A DNA stretch of 32,882 nt from Zancudomyces culisetae (lineage: Eukaryota; Kickxellomycota; Harpellomycetes; Harpellales; Legeriomycetaceae), in the NCBI GenBank assembly GCA_001969505.1, contig LSSK01001011.1, forward strand, positions 1-32,882, given 5' to 3'. How positions within the stretch are numbered: position 1 is the stretch's first letter; each line of letters starts with the position of its first letter. The position numbers and the translations under genes are program-made. The notes under the pieces are model-generated. The model searched no databases. It saw only the letters and a program-made list of their open reading frames with translations, and had not been told where the DNA came from. Positions 1-8,348 of the stretch are shown piece after piece.

Positions 1-1
1 T

Positions 2-1690
2 AGGAATGAATGTGAACACAAAGATGAAGCGTTTGAAAATAGCAACGTTGAGAGCTCCGAAGGTAAAGATAGTAGTATCTCATCCACTAGCGTGTTGGTA
101 AATAGTCAAAACTTGGTAGAGAATGATAATGGGGAAAATGTAGACGGCCTGAAAACTACGCCGCACCCAACCAACGAGGTCGTGGCTCGCGAGTCTACAG
201 AGGATAAAACATCAAAGATATTTGACTTTGACCGGATAAACAAAGAACTAGAAGGAACAAATAATGCGTATGTATATATAGATAGTATAGAGCTTTCACA
301 AAGTGCCAAGAAACTGGCAGAATTACAAGAGCCGGGAACAACATACTCTACACCGGATACCAATAAAAGCAGCGCTATACCGTCTGAATCTTCTGTACCA
401 ACAGGCCTGTTGTCTCTAGATTCCACTAGTAGTATTTATCCGTTCACAACCGAAGGAGTAAATATAGTCTTGGAGCTAGGTAATGAACTATTGCGATTTT
501 TGTCTCCCTCTGCAATCGGTCTTCCATGCTCTAAGCCTAGCCAGTCTCATGAAAATAACGATGGTGATATAGTTGCTGGAAGTGATGGCTTCATCCCAGA
601 CACAACTTTGAACAACCCAGTAGAAGCAGTAGCGGATGGTAACAATCTTTTGGGTTCTAAAGATGCGCTGTATTTGCTCAATTTGGCTGGGTTTGAGCTT
701 TTAATAAACAAAGATGTTGTAATTAGAGACATCAAAAGCGATAGAGTTTATCACTACAAAATCTCCTCTAACAGAAGATCTGGTTATGAATCTGGTATCC
801 CCGTAAATGCCATACTTTCTACCAAGTCTACAAGTGTTGGAGGTACAACAAATAAAAACTTTCAAAATATTATTCTGGTACCCGCAAACCTCCGCAAAAA
901 AAACGGCGACGTATATAACCTAAATACTTATACTGATAGTCTAAATTTATCAGCTGAAAATAGTTCCAACAAAGAAGACCATAAATCTGGACTGGGAAAA
1001 TTCAAAAGCGCTGAAGACTGCACTAGTTATAATAATTACAAACACATTGACTCATTAGTAAAACCACATGAAAACAATGAGATGTCAGCATATGATGCTA
1101 TATCTTGCTTAAAACCAGGGCAACAGACAAACACTGAAGCAGTTATTGAAAAAAACTCAATGCTAGAATTAGGGATGAAGCCAGAGATTGAGAAGGAGGA
1201 AGAGAAGGAGAAAGATGAAGATGAAGAAAAGGACAATAAAGAGAGAGGGAAGGGAAAAGAGAAACAGAAAGAGAAAGAGAAAGAATCAAATGTTGGAAAT
1301 GAAAAACTGGATATGGAAGAGGAAGAGAAAAGTACAAATATAAACAAGGATGTATCCACAACACCCAAAATATTATCTGGTGCAGATTCACCCCAAACAC
1401 TCAATGATACTACTATCCTTCCCAAAACACAGGAGATACAGAATGATGCTCACTCATCCAGCTCAACTACTCGAAACCGACCAGTTTCCTCAATCAACAA
1501 GACTGAATCCGTGCCCTTTGGCTTTGAATTTCAACGTACCCAGCATCCAGTAGATAAAATAATTGATGCTATTTCTACTAGCTATGATAGACTAAATGAT
1601 AAAAAAAGAGCCTTCGACAAACAACGTGCGTTCACGAGCAAATACTTTTCCTTTTTAAACAGATCACGCACCAAACCTAATATTATTTAA
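2..1690 (+). CDS. Unrecognised low-complexity protein, 5' partial
   Basis: The reading frame is open from base 2, so the true start lies left of the window. The first in-frame near-start codon inside (GTG at 92) is just an internal valine, giving at least 562 residues ending at TAA 1688-1690. I do not recognise the family. The visible part is rich in Ser, Asn, Thr and Glu. A more hydrophobic central patch (about 655-780) contains LYLLNLAGFELLINKDVV and could be a folded element. Around 1180-1330 there is a highly charged Glu/Lys run that is probably disordered or a single long helix. The last 55 residues (about 1515-1690) are again mixed in composition and basic, with KIIDAISTSYDRLNDKKRAF, and may be a small conserved C-terminal domain. 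There are no transmembrane segments or catalytic motifs. Coding status rests on the long open frame and varied codons; function is unknown. Confidence 0.75.
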   Translation, partial: RNECEHKDEAFENSNVESSEGKDSSISSTSVLVNSQNLVENDNGENVDGLKTTPHPTNEVVARESTEDKTSKIFDFDRINKELEGTNNAYVYIDSIELSQSAKKLAELQEPGTTYSTPDTNKSSAIPSESSVPTGLLSLDSTSSIYPFTTEGVNIVLELGNELLRFLSPSAIGLPCSKPSQSHENNDGDIVAGSDGFIPDTTLNNPVEAVADGNNLLGSKDALYLLNLAGFELLINKDVVIRDIKSDRVYHYKISSNRRSGYESGIPVNAILSTKSTSVGGTTNKNFQNIILVPANLRKKNGDVYNLNTYTDSLNLSAENSSNKEDHKSGLGKFKSAEDCTSYNNYKHIDSLVKPHENNEMSAYDAISCLKPGQQTNTEAVIEKNSMLELGMKPEIEKEEEKEKDEDEEKDNKERGKGKEKQKEKEKESNVGNEKLDMEEEEKSTNINKDVSTTPKILSGADSPQTLNDTTILPKTQEIQNDAHSSSSTTRNRPVSSINKTESVPFGFEFQRTQHPVDKIIDAISTSYDRLNDKKRAFDKQRAFTSKYFSFLNRSRTKPNII

Positions 1691-2387
1691 TTTTAGAAGA
1701 CTCTCCTGTCTGGCCCTGACCCTGGCCCTGACTCCTTTTCCTCTTTTTTTTTATTAGATCATACTTTATTACTTTTTTCTGGTGTTTTTTTTTATACTAG
1801 GCATTTTACAACATTTAATGGGTTTGATTTTCTTGAATGGAAATATGTTAAAGAATCAAATAACAAGTTATTCAATTGTGCTAAAAGAACGAAATTTGGA
1901 ATTTGCTACTAACTTTTTAAGGTACTGTATTGTACTGGGCAGAGAAAATGGCAGTACTGTGTACAGACAGGTATTTATTGTAGTCGTACCACCTTCACCC
2001 CTTTTGCCCTATTAGAAAAAATATATATAAGAGTTCCTGTAGTCTGCTTGGGAACGATCTTGTGTTTAATAGAATTGGTACTTTCCCAAGTAATCACTTT
2101 CACAATAATCCGAACCAAAAGAAGATATCAGGAGATAAAACAAAGGGGGGCTGAAAAGGATCTACGTACAAAGTTAGTGATACAATTAAACCATCCTCAA
2201 TAACCTTTTTCAAAAAGGAAAAAGAAGAAAGAAGAAAAAAATCTTACATCCAAGCTATAAACATTGTATATTAAAGTGAGTGTTAACAACAGATATAAAT
2301 ACACTAAATCAGCACCTAAGTATCACAAATATCTATAATAATAAAAAAAAGCATAACCCATCTCCACCAAAACAAAACCATTCAACA
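1691..2387. other. Intergenic region, 3' UTR of the first gene and promoter of the small secreted gene
   Basis: No gene is supported. Just after the stop, 1711-1733 holds a short direct duplication of TGGCCCTGAC, a GC-rich islet in AT-rich DNA. A TATA-like TATAAAC lies at 2256-2262, about 126 bases before the ATG at 2388. A frame at 1782-2015 could encode 77 residues, but its composition looks random. Confidence 0.5.
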
Positions 2388-2639
2388 ATGTATTACAACA
2401 CGGACAAATTTGTGTATTTCTCAATATACAGTATCTTATGCACTCCCGGTGAAATCCGCGCTTGTACTAGGGGCCAAATGAAATGTGATGGTGAAACGCA
2501 ACTACTAGTCTGTGTAAAAGGCCATTGGGTTACGAGCTTTTGCAACCCAATATATATTTGTATTGACAGAGAAAATGAACAAGGTAGATGTGTTCCTCGA
2601 CGGTTAGTTTCACATCCAATTTTTTCCCGAGATATCTAA
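2388..2639 (+). CDS. Small secreted cysteine-rich protein, CBM19-like (putative chitin-binding)
   Basis: Predicted 83 residues. I chose the ATG at 2388 (context AACAATG) although the frame is open upstream to about 2280, because it places a hydrophobic stretch (residues 8-18) near the N-terminus as a weak signal peptide before the cysteine module. Residues 26-68 hold six cysteines (26, 33, 42, 52, 58, 68) with the pattern C-x2-GQ-x-KC-x-G-x6-C-x2-G-x-W-x4-C. This resembles the CBM19-type carbohydrate-binding modules that are abundant in fungal secreted proteins. By family analogy it may bind chitin in the cell wall or a host substrate. A tail of about 15 residues follows the last cysteine. 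A paralogue lies 326 bases downstream on the other strand. The signal peptide is less clear than in the paralogue, so an unrecognised upstream exon or a different start is possible. Confidence 0.6.
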   Translation: MYYNTDKFVYFSIYSILCTPGEIRACTRGQMKCDGETQLLVCVKGHWVTSFCNPIYICIDRENEQGRCVPRRLVSHPIFSRDI

Positions 2640-2965
2640 CATGGTTACCCTTTATTTCTCTGCTTTTATTAAAATATTGAAGGCATTTTTTCATTTACTC
2701 ATTTAGCTATTTTTGCCACAAGAAGATTTATTTTTGGTATTTCTCTCTTCATAATGTGTTTACACCAAGTAATAATAAAGCGTATCAAAAATATGGGGGC
2801 TAGAAAACGATTTTGCAGATATTATATCAACATAATAGATGCATATTGAATAAATGAGCGTATCATGGGCGGATGCAGATATTCCATTACTGTGACGCTA
2901 ATAGATAAATCAAATAAAAGTAGAATAATATATTTGCATGTGTATGTATCCTTATTTATTTTGAT
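2640..2965. other. Convergent 3' spacer between the two cysteine-rich genes
   Basis: AT-rich spacer holding the 3' ends of both genes. I see no gene, no repeat and no clear structured element in it. Confidence 0.5.
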
Positions 2966-3205
2966 TCACTCATAATATACCGAGCATCTGCTGATTCCAT
3001 TTGGCATCCTTCTGTAGGAGTATGGATCAGGGCACACAGTCGTGCTCCACCTGCCATCTTCACAATGCAGCATAACTAGTGGTCCATTGCATTTTGTTTG
3101 GCCGCTAACACACGCCATTACCGAGTTGGCTAGCATGTGTGTTATCAACAGCCACCAGGTGTACGGTCGGTATACAATACTGGAAAATGAGTTTGTGGTA
3201 TCCAT
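2966..3205 (-). CDS. Small secreted cysteine-rich protein, CBM19-like paralogue lacking one cysteine
   Basis: Predicted 79 residues from the ATG at 3203-3205. Residues 17-31 (WWLLITHMLANSVMA) make a plausible signal peptide core with cleavage near Ala31, just before the module. Residues 32-74 align without gaps to residues 26-68 of the neighbouring gene: 16 of 43 positions are identical, including the C, GQ, KC, G, C, G, W and C framework. Cysteines are at 32, 39, 48, 58 and 74. The position matching the neighbour's fifth cysteine is Tyr64 (TAC), so five cysteines remain and one should be unpaired. By family analogy it would be a carbohydrate-binding, probably chitin-binding, secreted protein. 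An alternative start at Met24 would leave little signal sequence. It could also be a decaying duplicate, but the frame is intact. Confidence 0.6.
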   Translation of the reverse strand: MDTTNSFSSIVYRPYTWWLLITHMLANSVMACVSGQTKCNGPLVMLHCEDGRWSTTVCPDPYSYRRMPNGISRCSVYYE

Positions 3206-5385
3206 TATATACAGATATATTTGTATCTAAACTGATATTTTTCCGGCTTTTTCCCTTTTTCTCTTTTGTTTTTTTTTAATAGTACTAATTTCCGTTTAAT
3301 TAAGCTAATAACTCTGAAGTGAATGATCCAAAGTAAAACAAAACACTTTAAAAATGAAAAAAAAATTACACTTATATATATCTTTAGATTACAACGCCAT
3401 GTATACACGGTTTTATACACGGTTTCCTTTTTTGGCAATTAAGAGGAATATTTTGAAAAGACGTTTGTATTATTTTCTCTTAAAGGAAATAAGCAGGTGT
3501 ATTGATAAAGCTTATATAGTAGGAGCATGTTTTATTATTTTTTATTATTTTTTTTCTTGTTGCTAGGTAATATACAAAGAAAAGTTAAATATGCCGATTC
3601 ATGGTTAGCATACTACTATCTTTTATCCTTATACCTATAAAAAAACGAATATAAATGATTGTAATGAATGGGGAAAAGGCAGAGATAGAGGCAAAGGTAG
3701 ATGCGGAAAAATAAGAATTAGGCCGAGACTGCCTTTGTGTGTGTGCGATGTATGTACAAATCAATATTTTCTAAATAAACTGTGATTGTTTGGACGAACA
3801 ACGGGACTATACTCAATAATCCAAACATAAAAAACATTCAAGTTTTCTTTATTTGCTTGTTTTTATCTGTTTGAAGAGATAAATGGTGATAATGGTACAG
3901 CTTTTCAACTTTTACATGTTGTTATGGTTTATTTATTAATCTAAATAGGTATAAATACCAATCGGCTATATTACTGTGTATGCTACTACAAGGCAGATGT
4001 GGAAAAAATAGAGAAACGAGAAATACTACCATTCCTCTTTACATTCAATTGTGAACTGATATATCCCGGAGGTGAGCATTAACCTTGAACTGGTTTCATA
4101 ATGGGGGCCTTTGGACTTTAAAATAGGATCACTTTACTTTTCGGCAATTATGACCGTAGTAGTTAATATGTGATAGAGTGTTGATTGGTATGTATATCTG
4201 GTAACACAAGTAATTTTGAATGAAACGGGAGGGTGATTTGTTTAATTGTTAACTTGTTATATTGTATTGGATATGTATTTCCAAAAATAAATGATATTCG
4301 TAGTGCTAAGTTACCAGAGTGTGTAAGATAGTCATTTGATGTTAGTTTTTATTTTTAGATTTTGTGGTATAAACACATACATAAATATATGTGAAAAATC
4401 ACACTTAGATCAAAAGAGAAAGCTTTTCTCACCCAATCCAACCCCATTGGTGTACTACATTCTTAGCTTGATTTGGTTAAGAAATGCAGAAAAATGCATT
4501 TTTCAACACCATACACAAATAAATAAAAAGTACAATGGTGGGAATTTGTATCACTACATGGCTACTATGAATAAGCCTATCATTGCATCGGGAACCCAGT
4601 AGACCCAGTATAGTCATATTGTATTGATAGAGGCACAAAATAAGCTGGGACCCAGACCTTGAACCAGCGCCCAATAGGTATGGAGTCTCTAGAGGGACGG
4701 GGGGGGTTGGTTAGGTGGATATTTTATAGTATTACTTTTTGAAGTTTTATGTGATATTTATTTATTAAACTCATCTAACAAAAAAAAAGAGTGGGCCCCA
4801 GGGTCTGGTAGCATTTACTAATGAAAAATGGGAAAATGTGTTATGGGATGATGGGTACTATTTTCAGCAGAGCCCTACATGATGAATACATGAACACCGC
4901 TATGTATTTGTACATCATGCGAGATTCAACTAAGCACTTGTATAATCTAGCTTCACAAATATATATATATATATATATTGCTAGTGGAGTGGGTAAAAAG
5001 TGCTGACCGAATTGTACTGGCAGGGTAATACGCGCGAAAGTATAAATGACACTGTGGTAAAAAGGGAATAATAGAACCGCTTAAACTCATTTAAGAGGAA
5101 AAGATGAAGAACTTTTGAGTCTTGGGGTAGCATGATATATTTCAAGTAATTCAAAAATAATAAAAAAAGTGGCACGTTTTATTTTCTAGACTTTTGTCAT
5201 TACATTAATACCTTAAAGGGATAATAATTAATAATCTGCTATTAACATGTTAATAAGTTAGTGAAAATGTAAATAAAAATATCATGAGGATAATCTAAAA
5301 GTAAAGTTTAACAATGAATAAAAAACAAAATTGAACATAGCAAGCGAATAGATTGAAAAAAAAAAGAGTAAAGGCAAGAAAGTAG
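3206..5385. other. 2.2 kb AT-rich intergenic region
   Basis: No gene is supported; frames of 60-88 codons here have random-looking composition. It contains a dinucleotide AT tract at about 4961-4979, a run of G at about 4698-4706, and at about 4736-4810 one copy of a diverged sequence that recurs near 12845-12909. The left end is the promoter side of the minus-strand cysteine-rich gene, and the right end is the 3' flank of the MADS gene. Confidence 0.5.
4736..4810. repeat. Diverged dispersed repeat, copy A
   Basis: The stretch beginning AGTTTTAT-G-TGATATTTA, followed by an A-rich run and then CAGGGTCT, matches copy B near 12845-12909 closely in its first 25 or so bases and again at CAGGGTCT, with looser similarity between. 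The shared order of blocks suggests a common origin such as an old mobile-element remnant. Only two copies are visible here. Confidence 0.35.
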
Positions 5386-7344
5386 TTATAATTTATCTAT
5401 AGAGGTGTGGTATGAGCTTCTAGAAAGCTGTGGTGGGGGCTGCTGTTGGTGAGTATGAGAGTGTGAATGCGAATGAGAGTAATGAGGTGGAGGGTGATGA
5501 TACGAATGGGCGGATGCAAAGTTATTGGCTGTAGCAGCAGAGTTGCTTGAGTAAATATTTGGGTTGGAAGTAGCAGGTGAGGACCAATAACCAGGAGCGG
5601 CGTTGGCGTATAACTGAGGGTGGGATGAGGAACCCAGGGCGATTTGCTGAGCGGCCAAAGAGCTGGTAGCAGAACCCGAAGTGGCAGTAAGCTGGTGGGA
5701 GTGCTGTTGTGAAGCAAAGGAATTGGAACTATTGGCAGGGTTTTGAGTAGAATTAACAACACCGACGATATCAGAGAAATTAGGAGTGACAGAAGAGGGA
5801 TTTGAAGATTGATTTTGTAGTAAAGAGTTTGTGGAGTGGATGTATTGGTGATGATGAGAGGTAGAGTTGCGATGATGGGCAGAAGAGGATGATTGCATTT
5901 GATTGTTGGTAGAAGAGGCGGATGATGATTGAGGATGTTGTCCCTGGGCAGAATAAGGGGTGTTAGGATTTGTAAAATAGCTGTTTGTGGTAGCAGAGAC
6001 TTGCTGTAAAGAGGAAGATGAAGAGGAAGGAAGTGGAGGAGGAGCAAATTGACCAACAGTAGGATTGGAGGGGTTATGTGAATACAAAGACGGTTGTGCG
6101 GCAGGATGCAATGAAAGTCTGTTTGTAGCAGAAGATGAAGAGTTTACTGATAGCGAGGGCTGGATGTTGGTAGAAGAAGAAGCAGAAGATGAGGACGAAG
6201 AGTTTGTGGCAGAAATGTTGCCGATGGCGGCCGTGTTGGCAGGATTTGTATTGTTTGGGATTGAGGTTTGACTGGATGTTGTGTAATATTGTGGGAAATA
6301 TGGTGGATCTGCAGATAGAGAATTGGCCGAAAACTGTTGCTGTTGTTGCTGTTGTTGTTGCTGTTGTTGCTGTTGCTGTTGTTGTTGTTGCTGCTGCTGT
6401 TGTTGTTGTTGTTGCTGATCACCAGTATTTCCACTTTTAATTCCTGATAGAGCTTTGTGGTTATCATCATAGAAGCTTTGAGAAGGCGTATTTATATCGC
6501 TATATACTGAAAAGCTGTGTTGCCTAGCAGAAGCACCACTGCTGCTAGGCTCACCACTATTACCATTATTGCTGTTATTGCTGTTATTATTATTGTTGTG
6601 ACTGTTACTACCATTACTATTGTTGTTGTTATTGTTGTTGTTATTTGAGGATGATGAACCTGACCCTGGGTAGCTTCCTAGTGGATTTCCACCATTACTA
6701 AGAGGATGCTGATGCAAAGGAACCTCAGGCATATTTAAACATGACTGTATCAACCCTTTCCCTTCAGCCTTTGTTACCAGTGGCTGGAGCTTCGGAGTTG
6801 TGAATGTATACACCAACCCGGTTTCTGAGACAACCAACAGCAAGATCTGTGTTCCTGTAAGTGTCGATAGTTCATATGCCTTTTTCATAATTCCTGCCTT
6901 TCTCTTGGAAAACGTGATATGGCGTCTTCCTTTGTCTTCTATATATTCTATTTTTATTTTTCTCCGCCTGGTTTTTCTATCCGATCCCAGTCCATCCATA
7001 TCATTGTCGTTTATCAAAGAGCCGCCACTCTTGGATATGTCATCGTCACCATCCGAGTCGTCAGACTCCTGAATTCGTGGTCTCTTCATTCCTGCACCTC
7101 TAGATAGCATTTGTACCCCTGATACTGTATCCATTGCGCTATTTGCTATCACTTGCGTCATATATCGCCCATTTGGACCCACACTGCTACCTCCTGCACC
7201 ACTATGTATAAAATTATGCGCTCCCGTTGCTGTTGTAGATGCTGCTATTGTTGGTGACGCCAATTCTGCTGAAAGATCGCTCAGGTTCGTATTTGAATCC
7301 TCGAGCCTATTTCCTACTTTCCGCTGCAGTGAATAAGAATTCAT
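5386..7344 (-). CDS. MADS-box transcription factor, SRF/Mcm1 type, with polyglutamine tract
   Basis: 652 residues, single exon, ATG at 7342-7344. The MADS domain spans about residues 122-205 and includes RRHITFSKRKAGIMKKAYEL, LTGTQILLLVVSETG, and LIQSCLN in the SAM-like extension. This matches the SRF/Mcm1 (type I) class rather than MEF2. These proteins bind CArG/P-box DNA as dimers in the nucleus and recruit partner factors; in yeasts Mcm1 controls cell-cycle, mating and arginine genes. An acidic Ser/Asp patch (about 94-103) precedes the domain. The C-terminal two thirds is a low-complexity transactivation-like region: Asn/Ser tract (about 231-262), 28 consecutive Gln (310-337, codons at 6334-6417, mixed CAG/CAA), Ser-rich blocks, and a His/Pro/Gln tail with SHSHSHSHTH. 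Yeast Mcm1 is much shorter (286 residues). Its upstream side is an unusually long gene-free stretch. Confidence 0.93.
   Translation of the reverse strand: MNSYSLQRKVGNRLEDSNTNLSDLSAELASPTIAASTTATGAHNFIHSGAGGSSVGPNGRYMTQVIANSAMDTVSGVQMLSRGAGMKRPRIQESDDSDGDDDISKSGGSLINDNDMDGLGSDRKTRRRKIKIEYIEDKGRRHITFSKRKAGIMKKAYELSTLTGTQILLLVVSETGLVYTFTTPKLQPLVTKAEGKGLIQSCLNMPEVPLHQHPLSNGGNPLGSYPGSGSSSSNNNNNNNNNSNGSNSHNNNNNSNNSNNGNSGEPSSSGASARQHSFSVYSDINTPSQSFYDDNHKALSGIKSGNTGDQQQQQQQQQQQQQQQQQQQQQQQQQQQQFSANSLSADPPYFPQYYTTSSQTSIPNNTNPANTAAIGNISATNSSSSSSASSSTNIQPSLSVNSSSSATNRLSLHPAAQPSLYSHNPSNPTVGQFAPPPLPSSSSSSLQQVSATTNSYFTNPNTPYSAQGQHPQSSSASSTNNQMQSSSSAHHRNSTSHHHQYIHSTNSLLQNQSSNPSSVTPNFSDIVGVVNSTQNPANSSNSFASQQHSHQLTATSGSATSSLAAQQIALGSSSHPQLYANAAPGYWSSPATSNPNIYSSNSAATANNFASAHSYHHPPPHYSHSHSHSHTHQQQPPPQLSRSSYHTSIDKL
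6334..6417 (-). repeat. CAG/CAA repeat encoding 28 glutamines
   Basis: The minus strand reads 28 consecutive CAG or CAA codons in frame within the MADS gene. The interruption pattern is irregular, so this is not a pure trinucleotide array and should be less prone to slippage. Length variation between strains would still be plausible. Confidence 0.95.
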
Positions 7345-8331
7345 TATAATTTTTTTTCTTTTGGTTTGTTATTGTATTTGATTTACAAAGTATACCTATT
7401 TAATTTCTTTTCTTTTCCAGTCAACTTAATTACTGTCTATTATCAGATACGTAACAGCTCTTGTCTATAAAGTTAAATAGCTATTAGTATCGTTATAAAG
7501 TTTAAAGTGAATGGTTATTTAATAGCCGATGTTTTGTTGTACTTTTGTGGTAGATTTATATAACACAAAGCTTTATATTCTATCCTGACGCTATTACTTT
7601 AGGATTGGTGTTTATAGCACTTGATTTCTAAGAAATACACCTATGCTATTGCTAGGAAGAGGCGATGAGGTATTTTTATTTCGTACTTTATAGTCCAAAT
7701 TGTCGTTTTTATTTTATCATATATTGTGTGTATATCTCCCTCTCCAACTCTTTTTTCGATCGTTTTGGCCTTGTTATTAAGTTACCTTAGATACATTCAA
7801 ATTCGTAATTAGCTAAATACGTGATTGTAATCGCAAATCTTAGTTTCCGCTCCTCTATATTTCTAGCTCTTTTGATTCTAGCCTTTTTCTTTTGTTTTCG
7901 TATAAATGTAGCTCTTTCCAGTAAAAAAAGCTAGGATGTATAGCGTATATTATATTACGCTTTTGTTGTTTTATTCAGTTCTGCTGTGTTTCTCTAAAAC
8001 CAATTTAATCAAAATTTCACTTCAACTGTGATCAGCTTATATGCCCTTTATGCAGCTAAAGCCAAATGTTAGAAAGTGAATTATTAATACATGTAATAAA
8101 AAAAAATTTCTCCACTAAAATGTATGGAAGGTATTTATACTACTATTACGTCTTGGTAGGAAAATAGCAGACACGTAATCTTGAACAACGGGTTTTAACG
8201 CACTTTTTTTTTTGTAGCTCAAATCTCATTAACATTCGAGTATTGTGGGATATTTTCTTTCCAATTAAATGAGTGGTTGCCCAACCATCCCTTATTACAT
8301 ACAATAAGCTAAGAAAAACAAAATCTTTTAG

Positions 8332-8348
8332 ATTTCCAATTTGGAAAT
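8332..8348. promoter_or_regulatory. Perfect inverted repeat resembling a one-base-short CArG/P-box
   Basis: Arms ATTTCCAA and TTGGAAAT flank a single T. The core TTTCC-n5-GGAAA resembles the Mcm1/SRF palindrome TTTCC-n6-GGAAA but is one base shorter. It lies about 990 bases upstream of the MADS start. Binding-site function is speculative. Confidence 0.2.

Noticed and set aside
92-94. Start codon of the first gene at 92
   Set aside because: The codon is GTG and the frame is open to base 2, so this is an internal valine of a gene that begins outside the window.
1036-1425. Minus-strand frames opposite the Glu/Lys-rich part of the first gene
   Set aside because: Ser/Phe-rich antisense shadows of GAA/GAG/AAG codons.
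4620-4700. Possible minus-strand tRNA (GGTTCAAGGTC resembling a B-box)
   Set aside because: The flanking bases do not form a T-arm stem, and there is no A-box or acceptor stem.
5397-6470. Long overlapping frames on both strands inside the MADS gene (for example 219 codons at 5397-6056)
   Set aside because: These are shadows of the repetitive Ser/Asn/Gln codons of the real MADS gene.
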